A stretch of DNA of 64,000 bases, from assembly GCF_015207655.1 (NCBI RefSeq), contig NZ_JADEWN010000019.1, forward strand, positions 1-64,000, given 5' to 3'. A program made the position numbers and the translations under genes. The stretch comes from Gloeocapsopsis crepidinum LEGE 06123 (GTDB taxonomy: Bacteria; Cyanobacteriota; Cyanobacteriia; Cyanobacteriales; Chroococcidiopsidaceae). Below, piece by piece: positions 18,758-27,286 of this stretch. A model generated the notes under the pieces. The model did no database searches. It was not told the origin of the DNA and saw only the letters and a program-made list of their open reading frames with translations. How positions within the stretch are numbered: position 1 is the first letter of the stretch; every line of letters starts with the position of its first letter.

Positions 18758-19609
18758 ATGGCGAATATCGAGCATCTTGCATTACTACAGCAGGGTGCAG
18801 TAAAGTGGCTTGAGTGGAGAAAGAAAAACATCCAAATAAAACCAGACCTTAGCGAAGCTGATTTAAGTGAAGCAAACTTTAGAGGTGCCAATTTAATCGC
18901 AGTCAACCTCCGCAGAGCCGATCTCAGCAAGACTAAGCTGATTGCAGCTAACCTCACTAAAGCTAACTTAAGCGCAGCTAATCTCAACAAATCTGAACTC
19001 ATCGATGCTAATCTGCAACAAGTCGAACTTGTCGATGCTCAGTTAACAGAAGCTCAGCTAACTGGAGCCAATTTGAGCTATGCCAATCTTATTGGAGCCG
19101 ATCTCAAAGGCGCAGACTTAAGACGAGTAGATCTAAGTCACGCCAACTTAATTGCAACTGAGTTGCGATGGGCTAACTTAAAAGAGGCAGATTTAAGTGC
19201 GGCAGACTTAAGACGCGCTAATCTCAGTTATGCTAACTTAATGGCAGCTAATTTGAGCCATGCGAACTTGAGTCATGCGAATCTTTATGAAGCTGAGTTG
19301 ATTGGTTCATACTTGCATTTAGCTCATCTTGAGCAAATTAATCTCAGTGAAGCTCATCTCAACGGTGCTTATATGTTCGGCGCTAACCTTAGCAGGGCAA
19401 ATCTTTTCAAGGCTGACTTGCGATGGACGAATCTCAGTAAAGCTAATTTTGCTGGTGCTGATTTGAGTCGGGCTAATTTTACTGGTGCTAACTTGAGTCG
19501 GGCTAATTTTACTGGTGCTATTCTAAATCAAGTTAACTTTACAGGAGCAAACTTGAGTCGGGCTAATTTTCAACATGCAGTGATGTCTGATAGTACAATC
19601 TGCTATTAA
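18758..19609 (+). CDS. Pentapeptide-repeat protein
   Basis: After an N-terminal helix (residues 1-25) the rest of the 283-residue protein is continuous A(D/N)LxX pentapeptides (ADLSE ANFRG ANLIA...), about 45 of them. They form a right-handed quadrilateral beta-helix. A GGAG site precedes the ATG, which lies 58 bp after ccmP, so co-transcription is possible. The C-terminal repeats (LSRANFTGA) are nearly identical copies, which points to recent repeat expansion. Function unknown; such proteins are very abundant in cyanobacteria. Confidence 0.88.
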   Translation: MANIEHLALLQQGAVKWLEWRKKNIQIKPDLSEADLSEANFRGANLIAVNLRRADLSKTKLIAANLTKANLSAANLNKSELIDANLQQVELVDAQLTEAQLTGANLSYANLIGADLKGADLRRVDLSHANLIATELRWANLKEADLSAADLRRANLSYANLMAANLSHANLSHANLYEAELIGSYLHLAHLEQINLSEAHLNGAYMFGANLSRANLFKADLRWTNLSKANFAGADLSRANFTGANLSRANFTGAILNQVNFTGANLSRANFQHAVMSDSTICY

Positions 19610-19972
19610 CTTGTCGCTTCAGTATATTCTTTGTTCTAAATTATTTGACAATTTAAATAAATTAAACATCAACTTAGCAGGTATTTAAAACTCTTATGGC
19701 GTAAAAGTTTTATTATTTTTGTCCTAGTTTTTGTTACCACAACCTAGTTAATAAATTCTGTGTCTAGTTCGCAAAATGTGGTAATATACTTATCCTGTAA
19801 GAAGTTTTGTTTTAATTTGCCTCTAAACAAATAGTAGTTAGAAGCTTCAGCAGCCGATTGATTTGTGCGTATTTTGTCCTGCCCAAGTACCATATTACCA
19901 GATTGAGTGGCAATTTAGGATTTAGATTCTAATATTAAAACTTGATTTCAGCAAAAATAAAAAATTGATGAA
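19610..19972. other. Non-coding stretch between convergent genes
   Basis: About 360 bp between the rightward pentapeptide gene and the leftward DUF262 gene. AT-rich, with no ORF and no clear terminator hairpin seen. Confidence 0.4.
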
Positions 19973-21168
19973 TTAATCCTCTTCACTATAGAGAAAAATA
20001 GAATTATTATCTATCTGTATATCAGGATATAAACTAATTAATTCTTTTGTTACATGGCAGTAGTAGTTTTCTATAGGAATCTCAATAAATTTATCGCGTG
20101 TTAAAATAGCAAATAAGTATTGAAATAATGAAACACTACGTGGAATTTTATTATATGAACTTGAGTTAATTTCTGTTTTGGTTTTTTTAATAATTTCTCC
20201 AATATTGTTTTCTTTTTTTGCATGAGTAACAAGACTATATAAATTATCACAAAAACGGTTCATGTCTTTTGGCTGTAACTCATCAGGAATTTTACCTTTT
20301 TCAAATAGCTTATTAATTTTGCAGGCTAACTGACGTTTTATTTTTATATCAGAATAACTATTCTCTTGAATAATGAGAGAGGTTTGTTCAAAAGCTAGAA
20401 TAAGCGTATCTAGTTGTTCAACGTTTGCTTTAATCTGTGCTGCCAAACGTAATCTTTTCCAGTCAATTTCAAAAATTTTAATTCCCAATTAATATCTCGG
20501 TCACTAAATGCTTTATCAAGATATTCTAGACTATAAGCTCTAACACCTTCTTCTAAAAAAAGTAAAAGTTGGGCTACCATCTCAACATCTTTCATTTGCT
20601 TTTTAGATTTTCGATCAATCATTGGAAAACTTCCGCCGAGATAATCAAACATCCAGCTAGTTAATTCTTCTACAGTGGTAATAAAATCTCCGTTGAACTT
20701 TGCATGACGCAGCTCCTGAGGGGTTGATTTAATGACATTACGATTAATACGATCAAATATATTACTAATTATTTTTTCGTCAGATGAGGGTATGTATTCT
20801 ATAGCAAATTGATATTTCCAAAAATCTTGTCTAACTTCGGTATCTAAATCTTTAAAATATTTGCCGCGAAATCTTTCAATTGTAGCTTTCTCATACACAG
20901 GAAACTCATTGCTTGCAAATTCAAATAAAGTAGATAATCTTTGTTTTCCATCAACTATACTAACCTTGGATACTCCTGAAGGAGTAATTTCTTGGTATAT
21001 AAATATTGCAGGTGCAGGATAACCATTAAGTACAGTATCGACAAAAAAATCTTTATAGTCTTGATTCCAAACACTACGTCTTTGATAAGGTGGATCAAGC
21101 TCAAGGAGATTTCTATTATAGAGATCCCAAAACCAAGAGATAGTTTGAAAGTTGATTGTCCTACTCAT
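19973..21168 (-). pseudogene. DUF262-family protein, frameshifted
   Basis: Two overlapping reading frames together give one ~395-residue DUF262 protein. The N-terminal part (20410-21168) has the ParB-like catalytic block: PPYQRRSVWNQ, the VDGKQRLSTL signature and FDRINRN. The C-terminal part (19973-20488) carries IFEIDWKRLRL and on to the end. The frames switch in an A4T5 run near 20475; adding one base there joins DINWELK to IFEIDW smoothly. DUF262 domains occur in GmrSD-type nucleases and phage-defence proteins. Either the gene is freshly broken or the homopolymer length is a sequencing error. Confidence 0.75.
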
Positions 21169-21729
21169 GATAGTTTTTTTATGGGAGAGTATGTTTTGTA
21201 TTTAATTTATCATATTTATTTACTGAGTTTTGCTTTAATCAAAATTTCATATCCAATTAAATTAATTTCAAATTAGCTTGATTATTTATAAGAAAGAACA
21301 GTAATAAAACTGACTTATATCGAGGTTTGATAATAAAGTAAAAATATTTAATTGTTTGGTGTGCTAACATAACAAATCCACTTACTAATTCATGTTTTTG
21401 CAAACAAAAATGAAAGTCCTTGTTTATATATTCTCTAAATACCTTCGGCAAGGTTAACATCACCATATTTTTATTAAACTACTAACTTTTCTTTCAATCT
21501 TCAATAAATTTCATCCAATGACATGGGCACCGCAAACTGACCTTTAACGATAAAAGCGATCGCTTCTTCCCAACTCACCGCAAGATCAAGCGTTGAGATA
21601 CTGTAGGTGTGGTAAAATTAAGATACTACTCCTTGGTCGGTTTTTCAGTTACATCTGCTGCCTCAAAGCTCAATCCAACTGCATAAACCTGACTAAATGA
21701 GTATACATGAGTATTAATATGCCTGAGAT
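21169..21729. other. Non-coding left flank of the integrated element
   Basis: About 560 bp. One HIP1 octamer near 21556 shows this is resident DNA. On the reverse strand a short frame ending ...VPMSLDEIY at ~21500 looks like the degraded tail of a small protein. GAGTATAC at 21699 resembles the possible integrase arm sites inside the element. Confidence 0.4.
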
Positions 21730-21774
21730 GTATGGAGAATAGGGAACTCGAATCCCTGACCTCTGCGGTGCGAT
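21730..21774. repeat. Left attachment site (tRNA 3' half copy)
   Basis: Identical over 45 bp to 37482-37526, beginning GTATGGAGAATAGGG and ending GGTGCGAT. It covers the tRNA-Ala sequence from the anticodon loop through the 3' end but lacks the 5' half, as expected for the displaced original 3' end. Confidence 0.92.
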
Positions 21775-21820
21775 GAACACACACCACGTATTATGGTTAT
21801 CCCACAGCTTCAAACTTCCA

Positions 21821-21855
21821 TGTATACCCGTATTTTGTACACGCCTGAGTATACC
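21821..21855. promoter_or_regulatory. Possible integrase arm-binding sites (left)
   Basis: TGTATACCC (21821) and GAGTATACC (21847) lie just inside the left repeat, and the inverse, GGTATACTC, lies at 37459 just inside the right one. Repeated short sites at both ends fit tyrosine-integrase arm binding. This is inferred from position only. Confidence 0.4.
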
Positions 21856-22094
21856 AGATTGTGAGTGCTACTCTTCCACTAAACAAGCATCACCAACACA
21901 ATACTAGCCTTTGGTTGTGTTGTCTGTTGAATGAACTGATACAAGCTTATGGGTTGTATATCAGGCTGGCATAGTACGAAGTATTGGTTATCGAAACGAA
22001 CGAAAACCTCATTAGCTTCTCTGCAGCTAATTCAGCCTCATTTTGCAGCCTCTCCAGGTAAGCATTATCAGCTTGAAGTTGCCTTACCTTTGCT

Positions 22095-22358
22095 TCAAGT
22101 TTGACTCAGTTTATACTCCAGTTCCTGAATGTATTCTCGCGTCTGTTGCTCAGCTCCCTGAATAATCCATTCTTTGCGTTTCTGCTCGATTCTCTCAAGT
22201 AAATCATCCTCGCATGAATTCTGATTGCTGCTAGAAGTGCTTTGTATTTGGTGGTAATGCATCAGGGCTTCCTCGGCAGGTGTAGGTGCTGCCATTATAG
22301 GACTGCTATTAACGATTAGAGCTGTAAGTGTTAACAAGCCTGCAGTTAGTAGTTTCAT
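22095..22358 (-). CDS. Small secreted protein of the element
   Basis: 87 residues. The N-terminal ~23 residues (LLTAGLLTLTALIV, then a small-residue cleavage zone ending MAA) form a signal peptide. The mature part is charged and helical, with Glu/Gln-rich stretches. No family recognised. A GGAGCAAAC ribosome site lies before the start. It is the first of three leftward genes near the left end, each with an N-terminal hydrophobic helix. Confidence 0.65.
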   Translation of the reverse strand: MKLLTAGLLTLTALIVNSSPIMAAPTPAEEALMHYHQIQSTSSSNQNSCEDDLLERIEQKRKEWIIQGAEQQTREYIQELEYKLSQT

Positions 22359-22450
22359 TTGTTTGCTCCTTGGTTGTTACGTAGATAAAAAGAACAACCG
22401 CAATTAATACGGCTGCTACAGTGAGTTTTGAACTCATCAACGATTATTTT

Positions 22451-22990
22451 TTACTCCTGAAGTGGGCATAGGTGAGCTGCAGCAGCCCAAACAGTTGAAT
22501 CAATTAAAACCTTGACATCATTTATCATTTGGTCATTAGAGTCATGAGCTGGGAGCTTGCTTATGAAGGTTGATTGCATTGTTTCCGATACGTATTTTGG
22601 TGTAGAGCTTGGATTATCAACCATTTCTTTACAAGCTGTATTGCCTAGGTTGTGAATCATCTCATAGCCATCGCCGAAGTGACTAACGTAGTAATCAAAT
22701 GAAACATCACTTGAGTCAGTAAGAATATTGGCTGAGGCATAGAACTTATCACGGTTCTCTTCTTTCATTACCCGTATAGTTGATACTGGTTCCGTTGGAG
22801 CTGTAGCTGTTTCTGGCTCTACAGGTGTAGGTTCTTCAGTAACTTCTACTTGTGGTTCCTGCTCTTGTACCGTAGTATTGCTATCGTTTTCTGAAGCCAT
22901 TTGACCGCACAACGCTAGCAAGAATAGTACTCCAAGTACTACAGCAAATTTCTTTGTCCTTTTATCAGCCGCACTTGTATCTCTTTTCAT
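22451..22990 (-). CDS. Membrane-anchored or secreted Pro/Glu-rich protein
   Basis: 179 residues. One hydrophobic helix (about residues 15-28, FAVVLGVLFLLAL) follows a basic start. A Glu/Pro/Thr-rich spacer (VEPETATAPTEP) comes next, then a ~100-residue domain with three Cys. The ACKEM...LCPL pair could form a disulfide, which vaguely recalls small DUF732-type secreted domains, but that is not a firm match. Likely exported, function unknown. Confidence 0.6.
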   Translation of the reverse strand: MKRDTSAADKRTKKFAVVLGVLFLLALCGQMASENDSNTTVQEQEPQVEVTEEPTPVEPETATAPTEPVSTIRVMKEENRDKFYASANILTDSSDVSFDYYVSHFGDGYEMIHNLGNTACKEMVDNPSSTPKYVSETMQSTFISKLPAHDSNDQMINDVKVLIDSTVWAAAAHLCPLQE

Positions 22991-23043
22991 TGTTTTGTTC
23001 TTTCAAGTTTTGTAGATGGGAGGAATTGCAGCTCCCTTATTTC

Positions 23044-23391
23044 TTATGCGAGTGCTTGTATTAGTTGTTGTTTGGTCATCGAACCGTAGCCTTTGATATG
23101 GGCTTGGCTAGCTAATTTCTTTAGTTCTCTTATTTTTAAAACACCTAGCTCTTTATTAAGTATTTCTACTGTAGGAACCTCGTCAGCCTTGCTATCAATA
23201 GCAGTAACTGTTTTAGGTATTTCATCTTTAACCTCTCCTTCATAACTATCAAGAGCTGTTTTAGTTGTGCTTAGTTTCATCCACTCTTCACACAATCCAC
23301 ATACGAAGTTTGCAACCACCAGTGTGGTGTAGGCTATACAAATTGTGTTGAAGCTGAGTGTTAGCAATGCTTGTACTTGTGTAGCGTCCAT
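23044..23391 (-). CDS. Membrane protein with C-terminal Rho-N/SAP-like domain
   Basis: 115 residues. Residues ~10-34 are a hydrophobic helix with the start MDATQVQALL. The C-terminal ~38 residues (ELKKLASQAHIKGYGSM then QLIQAL) match the Rho N-terminal/SAP-like fold, which binds nucleic acid. A membrane helix tied to a nucleic-acid-binding motif could tether element DNA at the membrane; that is speculation. It is divergent from the XRE gene at 23564, which shares the ~170-bp promoter region. Confidence 0.6.
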   Translation of the reverse strand: MDATQVQALLTLSFNTICIAYTTLVVANFVCGLCEEWMKLSTTKTALDSYEGEVKDEIPKTVTAIDSKADEVPTVEILNKELGVLKIRELKKLASQAHIKGYGSMTKQQLIQALA

Positions 23392-23563
23392 TTTTTAATC
23401 CTTTGGGAGGGGTTATCTGTAGCGTTCTTTCCTCCTCTGATGAACCTAATCTAACAGCTAACTAATACAGTAACAAGAAGTTGTAGCGTTTCTTTACAGC
23501 TAGCTGTATCAAGTATGTTATTATTAGGCTGTAATGACTAATATGGTTGAGGTCTAGCGTGTA

Positions 23564-23785
23564 GTGAGGAGAGTTAAATCAAATCTGGCTAAGTTAATTG
23601 ATGGGCAATATCCTCCGCTTAGTCAAAGGAGATTGGCAAGAGAAACGAATCTCTCACCTACAACCATTAATTTGATTTATCTAAATAAGTTCAATCGTAT
23701 AGATAACGCAACAATTGAAAAACTATGCGATTACTTCGGAGTTGAGATAGGAGAATTACTTTATCTAGAAGAAGCAAAAGATTAA
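23564..23785 (+). CDS. XRE-family HTH regulator
   Basis: 73 residues forming a compact Cro/CI-type helix-turn-helix. SQRRLARETNLSPTTINLIYLN is the HTH and LCDYFGVEIGELL the usual closing helices. The start is GTG; the preceding in-frame ATG region is interrupted by stops, and GAGG-like bases precede the GTG weakly. It is divergent from the leftward secreted-protein genes and upstream of the rightward block at 24.2-25.7 kb, so it may be the element's switch repressor. Confidence 0.8.
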   Translation: MRRVKSNLAKLIDGQYPPLSQRRLARETNLSPTTINLIYLNKFNRIDNATIEKLCDYFGVEIGELLYLEEAKD

Positions 23786-23825
23786 GGATATGGTTTTAAG
23801 TTCCATAGCCTTAATAAGTTATAGA

Positions 23826-23993
23826 TTATTCATCTTCTTCTTTTGATTTAATCGCAGTAATACCAATAGTTTCTAATAACAACGGGTAGTTATCCCGAAG
23901 TTCGGCAAGTTTCGGAGATTGTATACCAAAAGCCGAACTCAGTAATACGTAGGCAATAGGTAAAAGCAGAAAGAATTTGCTCAATTTACTCAT
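23826..23993 (-). CDS. Short exported/membrane peptide
   Basis: A 55-residue ORF (MSKLSKFFLLLP...) with an N-terminal hydrophobic helix to about residue 23 and an acidic end (KSKEEDE). It resembles in layout the other small exported proteins of this end of the element. It converges on the XRE gene. The ribosome site is weak, so support is moderate. Confidence 0.45.
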   Translation of the reverse strand: MSKLSKFFLLLPIAYVLLSSAFGIQSPKLAELRDNYPLLLETIGITAIKSKEEDE

Positions 23994-24220
23994 GAAGATG
24001 CTCACTTGTTAGTGTTCATCAATTACCTTGTAAAGCTATCTATTTTGCTTAGCAGATAGTGACGTTCATATCCTTAAAGGTTCTGAAGTTGATGTAGACA
24101 GTAATAACCTAAACCAAGGTTATTACTACTGTTCCTATGACATACCTGGAGTAGGCGAGTCAGTAACAGTAATGCTACATAAGTCTGCATTTGAGTGACA
24201 CAACAACAAATAGTACACAC

Positions 24221-24242
24221 AGCGCTTGGAGGCGCTTTTTTT
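24221..24242 (+). promoter_or_regulatory. Hairpin with T-run holding the Shine-Dalgarno of the next gene
   Basis: AGCGC-TTGGAG-GCGCT followed by eight T looks like an intrinsic terminator. The T-run ends exactly at the ATG at 24243, and the GGAGG within the loop/stem edge is the only ribosome site. Folding would both end transcription and hide the ribosome site. Confidence 0.5.
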
Positions 24243-24404
24243 ATGCCTAAATACAGGTACAAGTTTCAGATAGGGAATCACGAGATTGAGATTAAGGCAG
24301 AGAATGACCTTGAAGCAGTGAAAAGCTTAAAGGACATCATTCAGGTATTGGCTGAAATAGTACAAGAAGATAACAACACGGAGAATTACGATGAAAGCAA
24401 GTGA
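24243..24404 (+). CDS. Small acidic element protein
   Basis: 53 residues starting MPKYRYKFQIG, with a beta-rich start and an acidic helical end. I chose this ATG over a longer GTG start at 24195 because the longer form would translate through the terminator-like hairpin, and GGAGG is correctly spaced to the ATG. It overlaps the next gene by 14 bp. No family recognised. Confidence 0.6.
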   Translation: MPKYRYKFQIGNHEIEIKAENDLEAVKSLKDIIQVLAEIVQEDNNTENYDESK

Positions 24405-24867
24405 GTTGGTAAGTATATCCGAGCAAATCTCTTCTATATCTTTACAACTAGCTAACTTACAGAGATTAGTTGACTCGTCAATAGAAAGAGCGCCTACATA
24501 TGAGTCTGCAAAAGTTAGAGTAGAAGATGCAAGGAAAGAAACAAAGGGAATATTTTCACCTAGTGTAAAAGCGGTTCCCGCACAAGAGCTAATGTTTAAG
24601 AGCTTATACTTGCTGATGTTTGATTTAGGTATAAACTGGGCATCAGCTACTGACATAAAGAAAGCTCAAGCGTTAGTGACAGGCAACCAAAAAGAGAAGT
24701 GTTGCCAAAGTAACCTCAGAGTTATAAACAGAATAGGTGAAGAATATATCACTAAGAATAAGCCGACAAAATCAGCTAGAGCTACTGTCAGGTATGCATT
24801 AACTGAAAGAGGAGTAGAGAGAGCAAAACAAATTCTAGGAGTAGTAGAAAATGAAAGTGAAAACTGA
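24391..24867 (+). CDS. Hypothetical element protein, possible winged-helix end
   Basis: 158 residues. Residues ~1-30 are predicted helical (coiled-coil-like). The C-terminal ~60 residues (RVINRIGEEYITKNKPTKS and RYALTERGVERAKQ) look like a winged-helix DNA-binding domain ending in the common TERG wing. It overlaps genes on both sides (14 and 17 bp), so it is translated as part of a three- or four-gene unit. Function not known. Confidence 0.6.
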   Translation: MKASELVSISEQISSISLQLANLQRLVDSSIERAPTYESAKVRVEDARKETKGIFSPSVKAVPAQELMFKSLYLLMFDLGINWASATDIKKAQALVTGNQKEKCCQSNLRVINRIGEEYITKNKPTKSARATVRYALTERGVERAKQILGVVENESEN

Positions 24868-25609
24868 ACTTGTAGGAGAAGCGTGGAAAGTCAAAGCTAA
24901 GTACGCTGGAGTTGATGACGGTTCAGGTGAGTTTGAACCTAATGAGATTAAAAAACCTAAGCAGTTACCTCCATCATCCAGTGCTGTCGTACAAGACTTA
25001 GACTACGGTAGTCCTGAGTGGATAAAACGAACTCATGACATGGCAATGCTGTTTGAGGGAATGGCTCATACGTACAAGATGGATATGGGGCAATTCTTAC
25101 GAAGTAAAAAAGAGAAACGGGGATGGATGAAGTTTGTTGAAACTTTACCCTTTACACGTCAGACTGCCGACAACTACATTGAGTACTACGAAAAAGCAAA
25201 GGGTTTACCTCATTTAGACGTTCGGTATAAGGAAGAAAATCAAGAGCGTCGGGTAGTGCAACCGTTTTGCACTACACCGGAACCCTCGGAAAATAAGGAT
25301 TCTTCAAGTGAAAAATCTGGGGAAACTGTAAGAGAAGCAGACGCAATTACAGAATTGGTAGTGGTGAGAGACTATGAACAAGTAGTCTCCACCAAAACAG
25401 ATACTAAGAAGGAGAACAAATACAAGCGCCAGAAGGAAGACCAAGTTAGAGGAAGAGTAGAAATTTCTACTACTCCAGAAATCAAAGAAATAATTAGAAC
25501 GAGAAGAATACAGCTTGGTTATAAAACAGACTGTGACTACTTACTGCATTTAGTCATGCAAGACGCGATTAAAGCAGGTTTCACCTTACCAGAAGAGAAT
25601 GAACAATAG
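24851..25609 (+). CDS. DUF3102-like / RHH-type DNA-binding element protein
   Basis: 252 residues. The middle (GWMKFVETLPFTRQTADNYIEYYE) resembles the DUF3102/plasmid-control HTH type, in which a protein senses being one of many in a recombination or partition array. The C-terminal ~50 residues (RGRVEISTTPEIKEIIRTR) look like a ribbon-helix-helix or CopG-type domain. Between them is a Ser/Glu-rich linker. It is probably a plasmid-maintenance or transcription regulator. The family match is from pattern memory, not a search. Confidence 0.55.
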   Translation: MKVKTELVGEAWKVKAKYAGVDDGSGEFEPNEIKKPKQLPPSSSAVVQDLDYGSPEWIKRTHDMAMLFEGMAHTYKMDMGQFLRSKKEKRGWMKFVETLPFTRQTADNYIEYYEKAKGLPHLDVRYKEENQERRVVQPFCTTPEPSENKDSSSEKSGETVREADAITELVVVRDYEQVVSTKTDTKKENKYKRQKEDQVRGRVEISTTPEIKEIIRTRRIQLGYKTDCDYLLHLVMQDAIKAGFTLPEENEQ

Positions 25610-25748
25610 AATATTCACACTGCGATTCTACCGCCCTATATGGAGTGATTGGTTATCTTATCTAAGCTATCTTATAGGGCGAGTTCTTGGGTACAACATG
25701 GACTTATCTCATGTAGCTATCGAGTGGGATGGTGGAATACTAATTTAG
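25599..25748 (+). CDS. Candidate short ORF ending DLSHVAIEWDGG
   Basis: A 49-codon ORF that starts inside the end of the previous gene (ATGAACAATAG overlap). The sequence IGRVLGYNMDLSHVAIEWDGG is unlike random translation and recalls the start of permuted papain-like or NlpC-type folds, where a His follows DxSH. It stops early and lacks the rest of such a domain. The inverted repeat 25632-25681 lies within it. It converges on the next gene with 4 bp overlap. Confidence 0.4.
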   Translation: MNNRIFTLRFYRPIWSDWLSYLSYLIGRVLGYNMDLSHVAIEWDGGILI

Positions 25749-26293
25749 AATACTCCTAGGGGATAAATTTTCATTAGTTCCTTTGTAAGTCTCTCTCGAA
25801 CACCATCTTTTATTATTGCTTTCTTCTCCCATAACTTGACACCATGACAGATTTCTCCACAAAATATGTCTACTTGTAGCTGTAAAGTATGGTGCTTGTC
25901 TTTAATCACCTTATTGCAATGAGCGCCTCCATGTTTTCTCGGTGCTACAAAACAAAACTTATCTAATACCGTACGAGCTTGACTACTAATATCATCTGAG
26001 CCAGAATGCAGGTATGCACACCGCAGAGCATAAAAATCCTCAGCAGTAAGAAAAGGTTTATTAATGTGTGTGGCTTCTACATTGTTGGTTAATGAATCTA
26101 AAGGGAAGTTTAAAGACTCAGAGTAATATTCCGGCATATACTTCTTGAACCATTCTTTATAACGTTCTCCAGTTTTTCTCTGAGGTTGTTCCAACCATCC
26201 ACAGATATCTGGAAGTGTAAGAGCGAGTGCTAAAGCTGCATACCAGTTCTGTTGTTCTAGTGCTTGTTCTACAGCTTCAATAAGGTGTTGCAT
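25745..26293 (-). CDS. HEPN-like protein with R-x4-H motif
   Basis: 182 all-helical residues. The N-terminal half has the block ALALTLPDICGWLE then GERYKEWF, and residues 91-96 read RCAYLH, the R-x4-H signature of HEPN RNases. A family of small proteins with this layout (…TGERY…, then RC-x-LH-G) is widespread in bacteria and usually unannotated. HEPN proteins often act as RNase toxins or in anti-phage systems. No MNT partner is adjacent. Call from motif only. Confidence 0.6.
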   Translation of the reverse strand: MQHLIEAVEQALEQQNWYAALALALTLPDICGWLEQPQRKTGERYKEWFKKYMPEYYSESLNFPLDSLTNNVEATHINKPFLTAEDFYALRCAYLHSGSDDISSQARTVLDKFCFVAPRKHGGAHCNKVIKDKHHTLQLQVDIFCGEICHGVKLWEKKAIIKDGVRERLTKELMKIYPLGVF

Positions 26294-26421
26294 AATCTAA
26301 AAGATAAACACTTCTACTTCTACCTCATTGTGTGTGCGGGACACTTACAATTATTCAACTTCTTGATTTCTTGATTAACACTTCAAAATTACAACTACTT
26401 TGTAAAGTTATTTAGCTTGAT

Positions 26422-26625
26422 GTGACAGATGAAGGACACAATGTCCACGACTGTGGACAAACCTTAGAATGTAGTCTGGAAGCGGAAGATGAAAAGCCCA
26501 AAAAAATGTGGGAGATACACTCACATTTCAAGAACCTATACAGGGAGAGAGTTTATTTTCTCAACTGCGTAACTCCTGCAGGAGAAAAGTTAGAAACCTT
26601 ACTTATAAATAAGATTCACAGTTGA
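26422..26625 (+). CDS. Small hypothetical element protein
   Basis: 67 residues from a GTG start, with a charged, Glu-rich beginning and two Cys. No family, weak ribosome site. Kept because it is the only open frame in this rightward interval and the following two genes share its orientation. Confidence 0.35.
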   Translation: MTDEGHNVHDCGQTLECSLEAEDEKPKKMWEIHSHFKNLYRERVYFLNCVTPAGEKLETLLINKIHS

Positions 26626-26753
26626 AGAACCGGATACCTCCTATAAATTAAGAAAAATCAATTTTTGAAAACATTTTTTAAAGTTTTTACTAACAACATA
26701 AAAATTAGTCATTCTAGATATAGTTAATGATTCTATATATAGCAAGGAGACTT

Positions 26754-27116
26754 ATGTTTTACAGCACTTGCCACACTACAAAGAGTTCTTCTCAAGAAGT
26801 TATCAAGAAGGAAAAACTCGTTGAAAATCCTGTAGAGGATATAACCTTTACGCCTGAGCAACAAGAAGAAACTGTAATAAATCATGCAAAAGGAGATGAA
26901 GCTAAATTTTTACTCAATACCTACTACGGAAACAGTGAAAATCCATTTTATCTTAGTAATGGAAGGTTTTATTGGTGGTCAGATGCATCTTCTACATCAT
27001 ATTGTGGAAATGTGCAGCACTCGACCTCTTTTGATAATATGAAGTCATTTACATCTGCTGGAGTATGTCCAGATAATTATACAAAGTACACAATAATAAC
27101 CTATAGACCTATTTGA
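26754..27116 (+). CDS. Hypothetical protein, possible exported or peptide-like
   Basis: 120 residues from the ATG at 26754, chosen because AAGGAG lies correctly upstream; a start at 26727 would lack it. The N-terminal half is Lys/Glu-rich. The C-terminal ~55 residues are rich in Tyr, Trp, Ser and Asn with two Cys (SYCGNVQ and AGVCPDN) and look like a small secreted or peptide-type domain. Neighbour to the Cys-rich 27287 gene. No family recognised. Confidence 0.55.
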   Translation: MFYSTCHTTKSSSQEVIKKEKLVENPVEDITFTPEQQEETVINHAKGDEAKFLLNTYYGNSENPFYLSNGRFYWWSDASSTSYCGNVQHSTSFDNMKSFTSAGVCPDNYTKYTIITYRPI

Positions 27117-27286
27117 GCTTGCCACCTATCAATAACGCTTTACCTTTAAGAAAGCATTTATGTATGGCTAGCACCACAACCTATTTAAGATTGCTATAAC
27201 GAGTTTCTTGAATCGAAAAACAATCCTTTAGACAATTTGTAGTCTCAAGGCATTGGTATTTTTGTCACTTTTTGGAGTTAAATAAC

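Noticed and set aside
21257-21466. 69-codon reverse-strand ORF left of the element
   Set aside because: Low-complexity hydrophobic translation without ribosome site or family.
22451-22990. Lipoprotein assignment for the Pro/Glu-rich protein
   Set aside because: A Cys lies near the helix end (ALCGQM), but the surrounding residues do not form a convincing lipobox; left as anchored or secreted.
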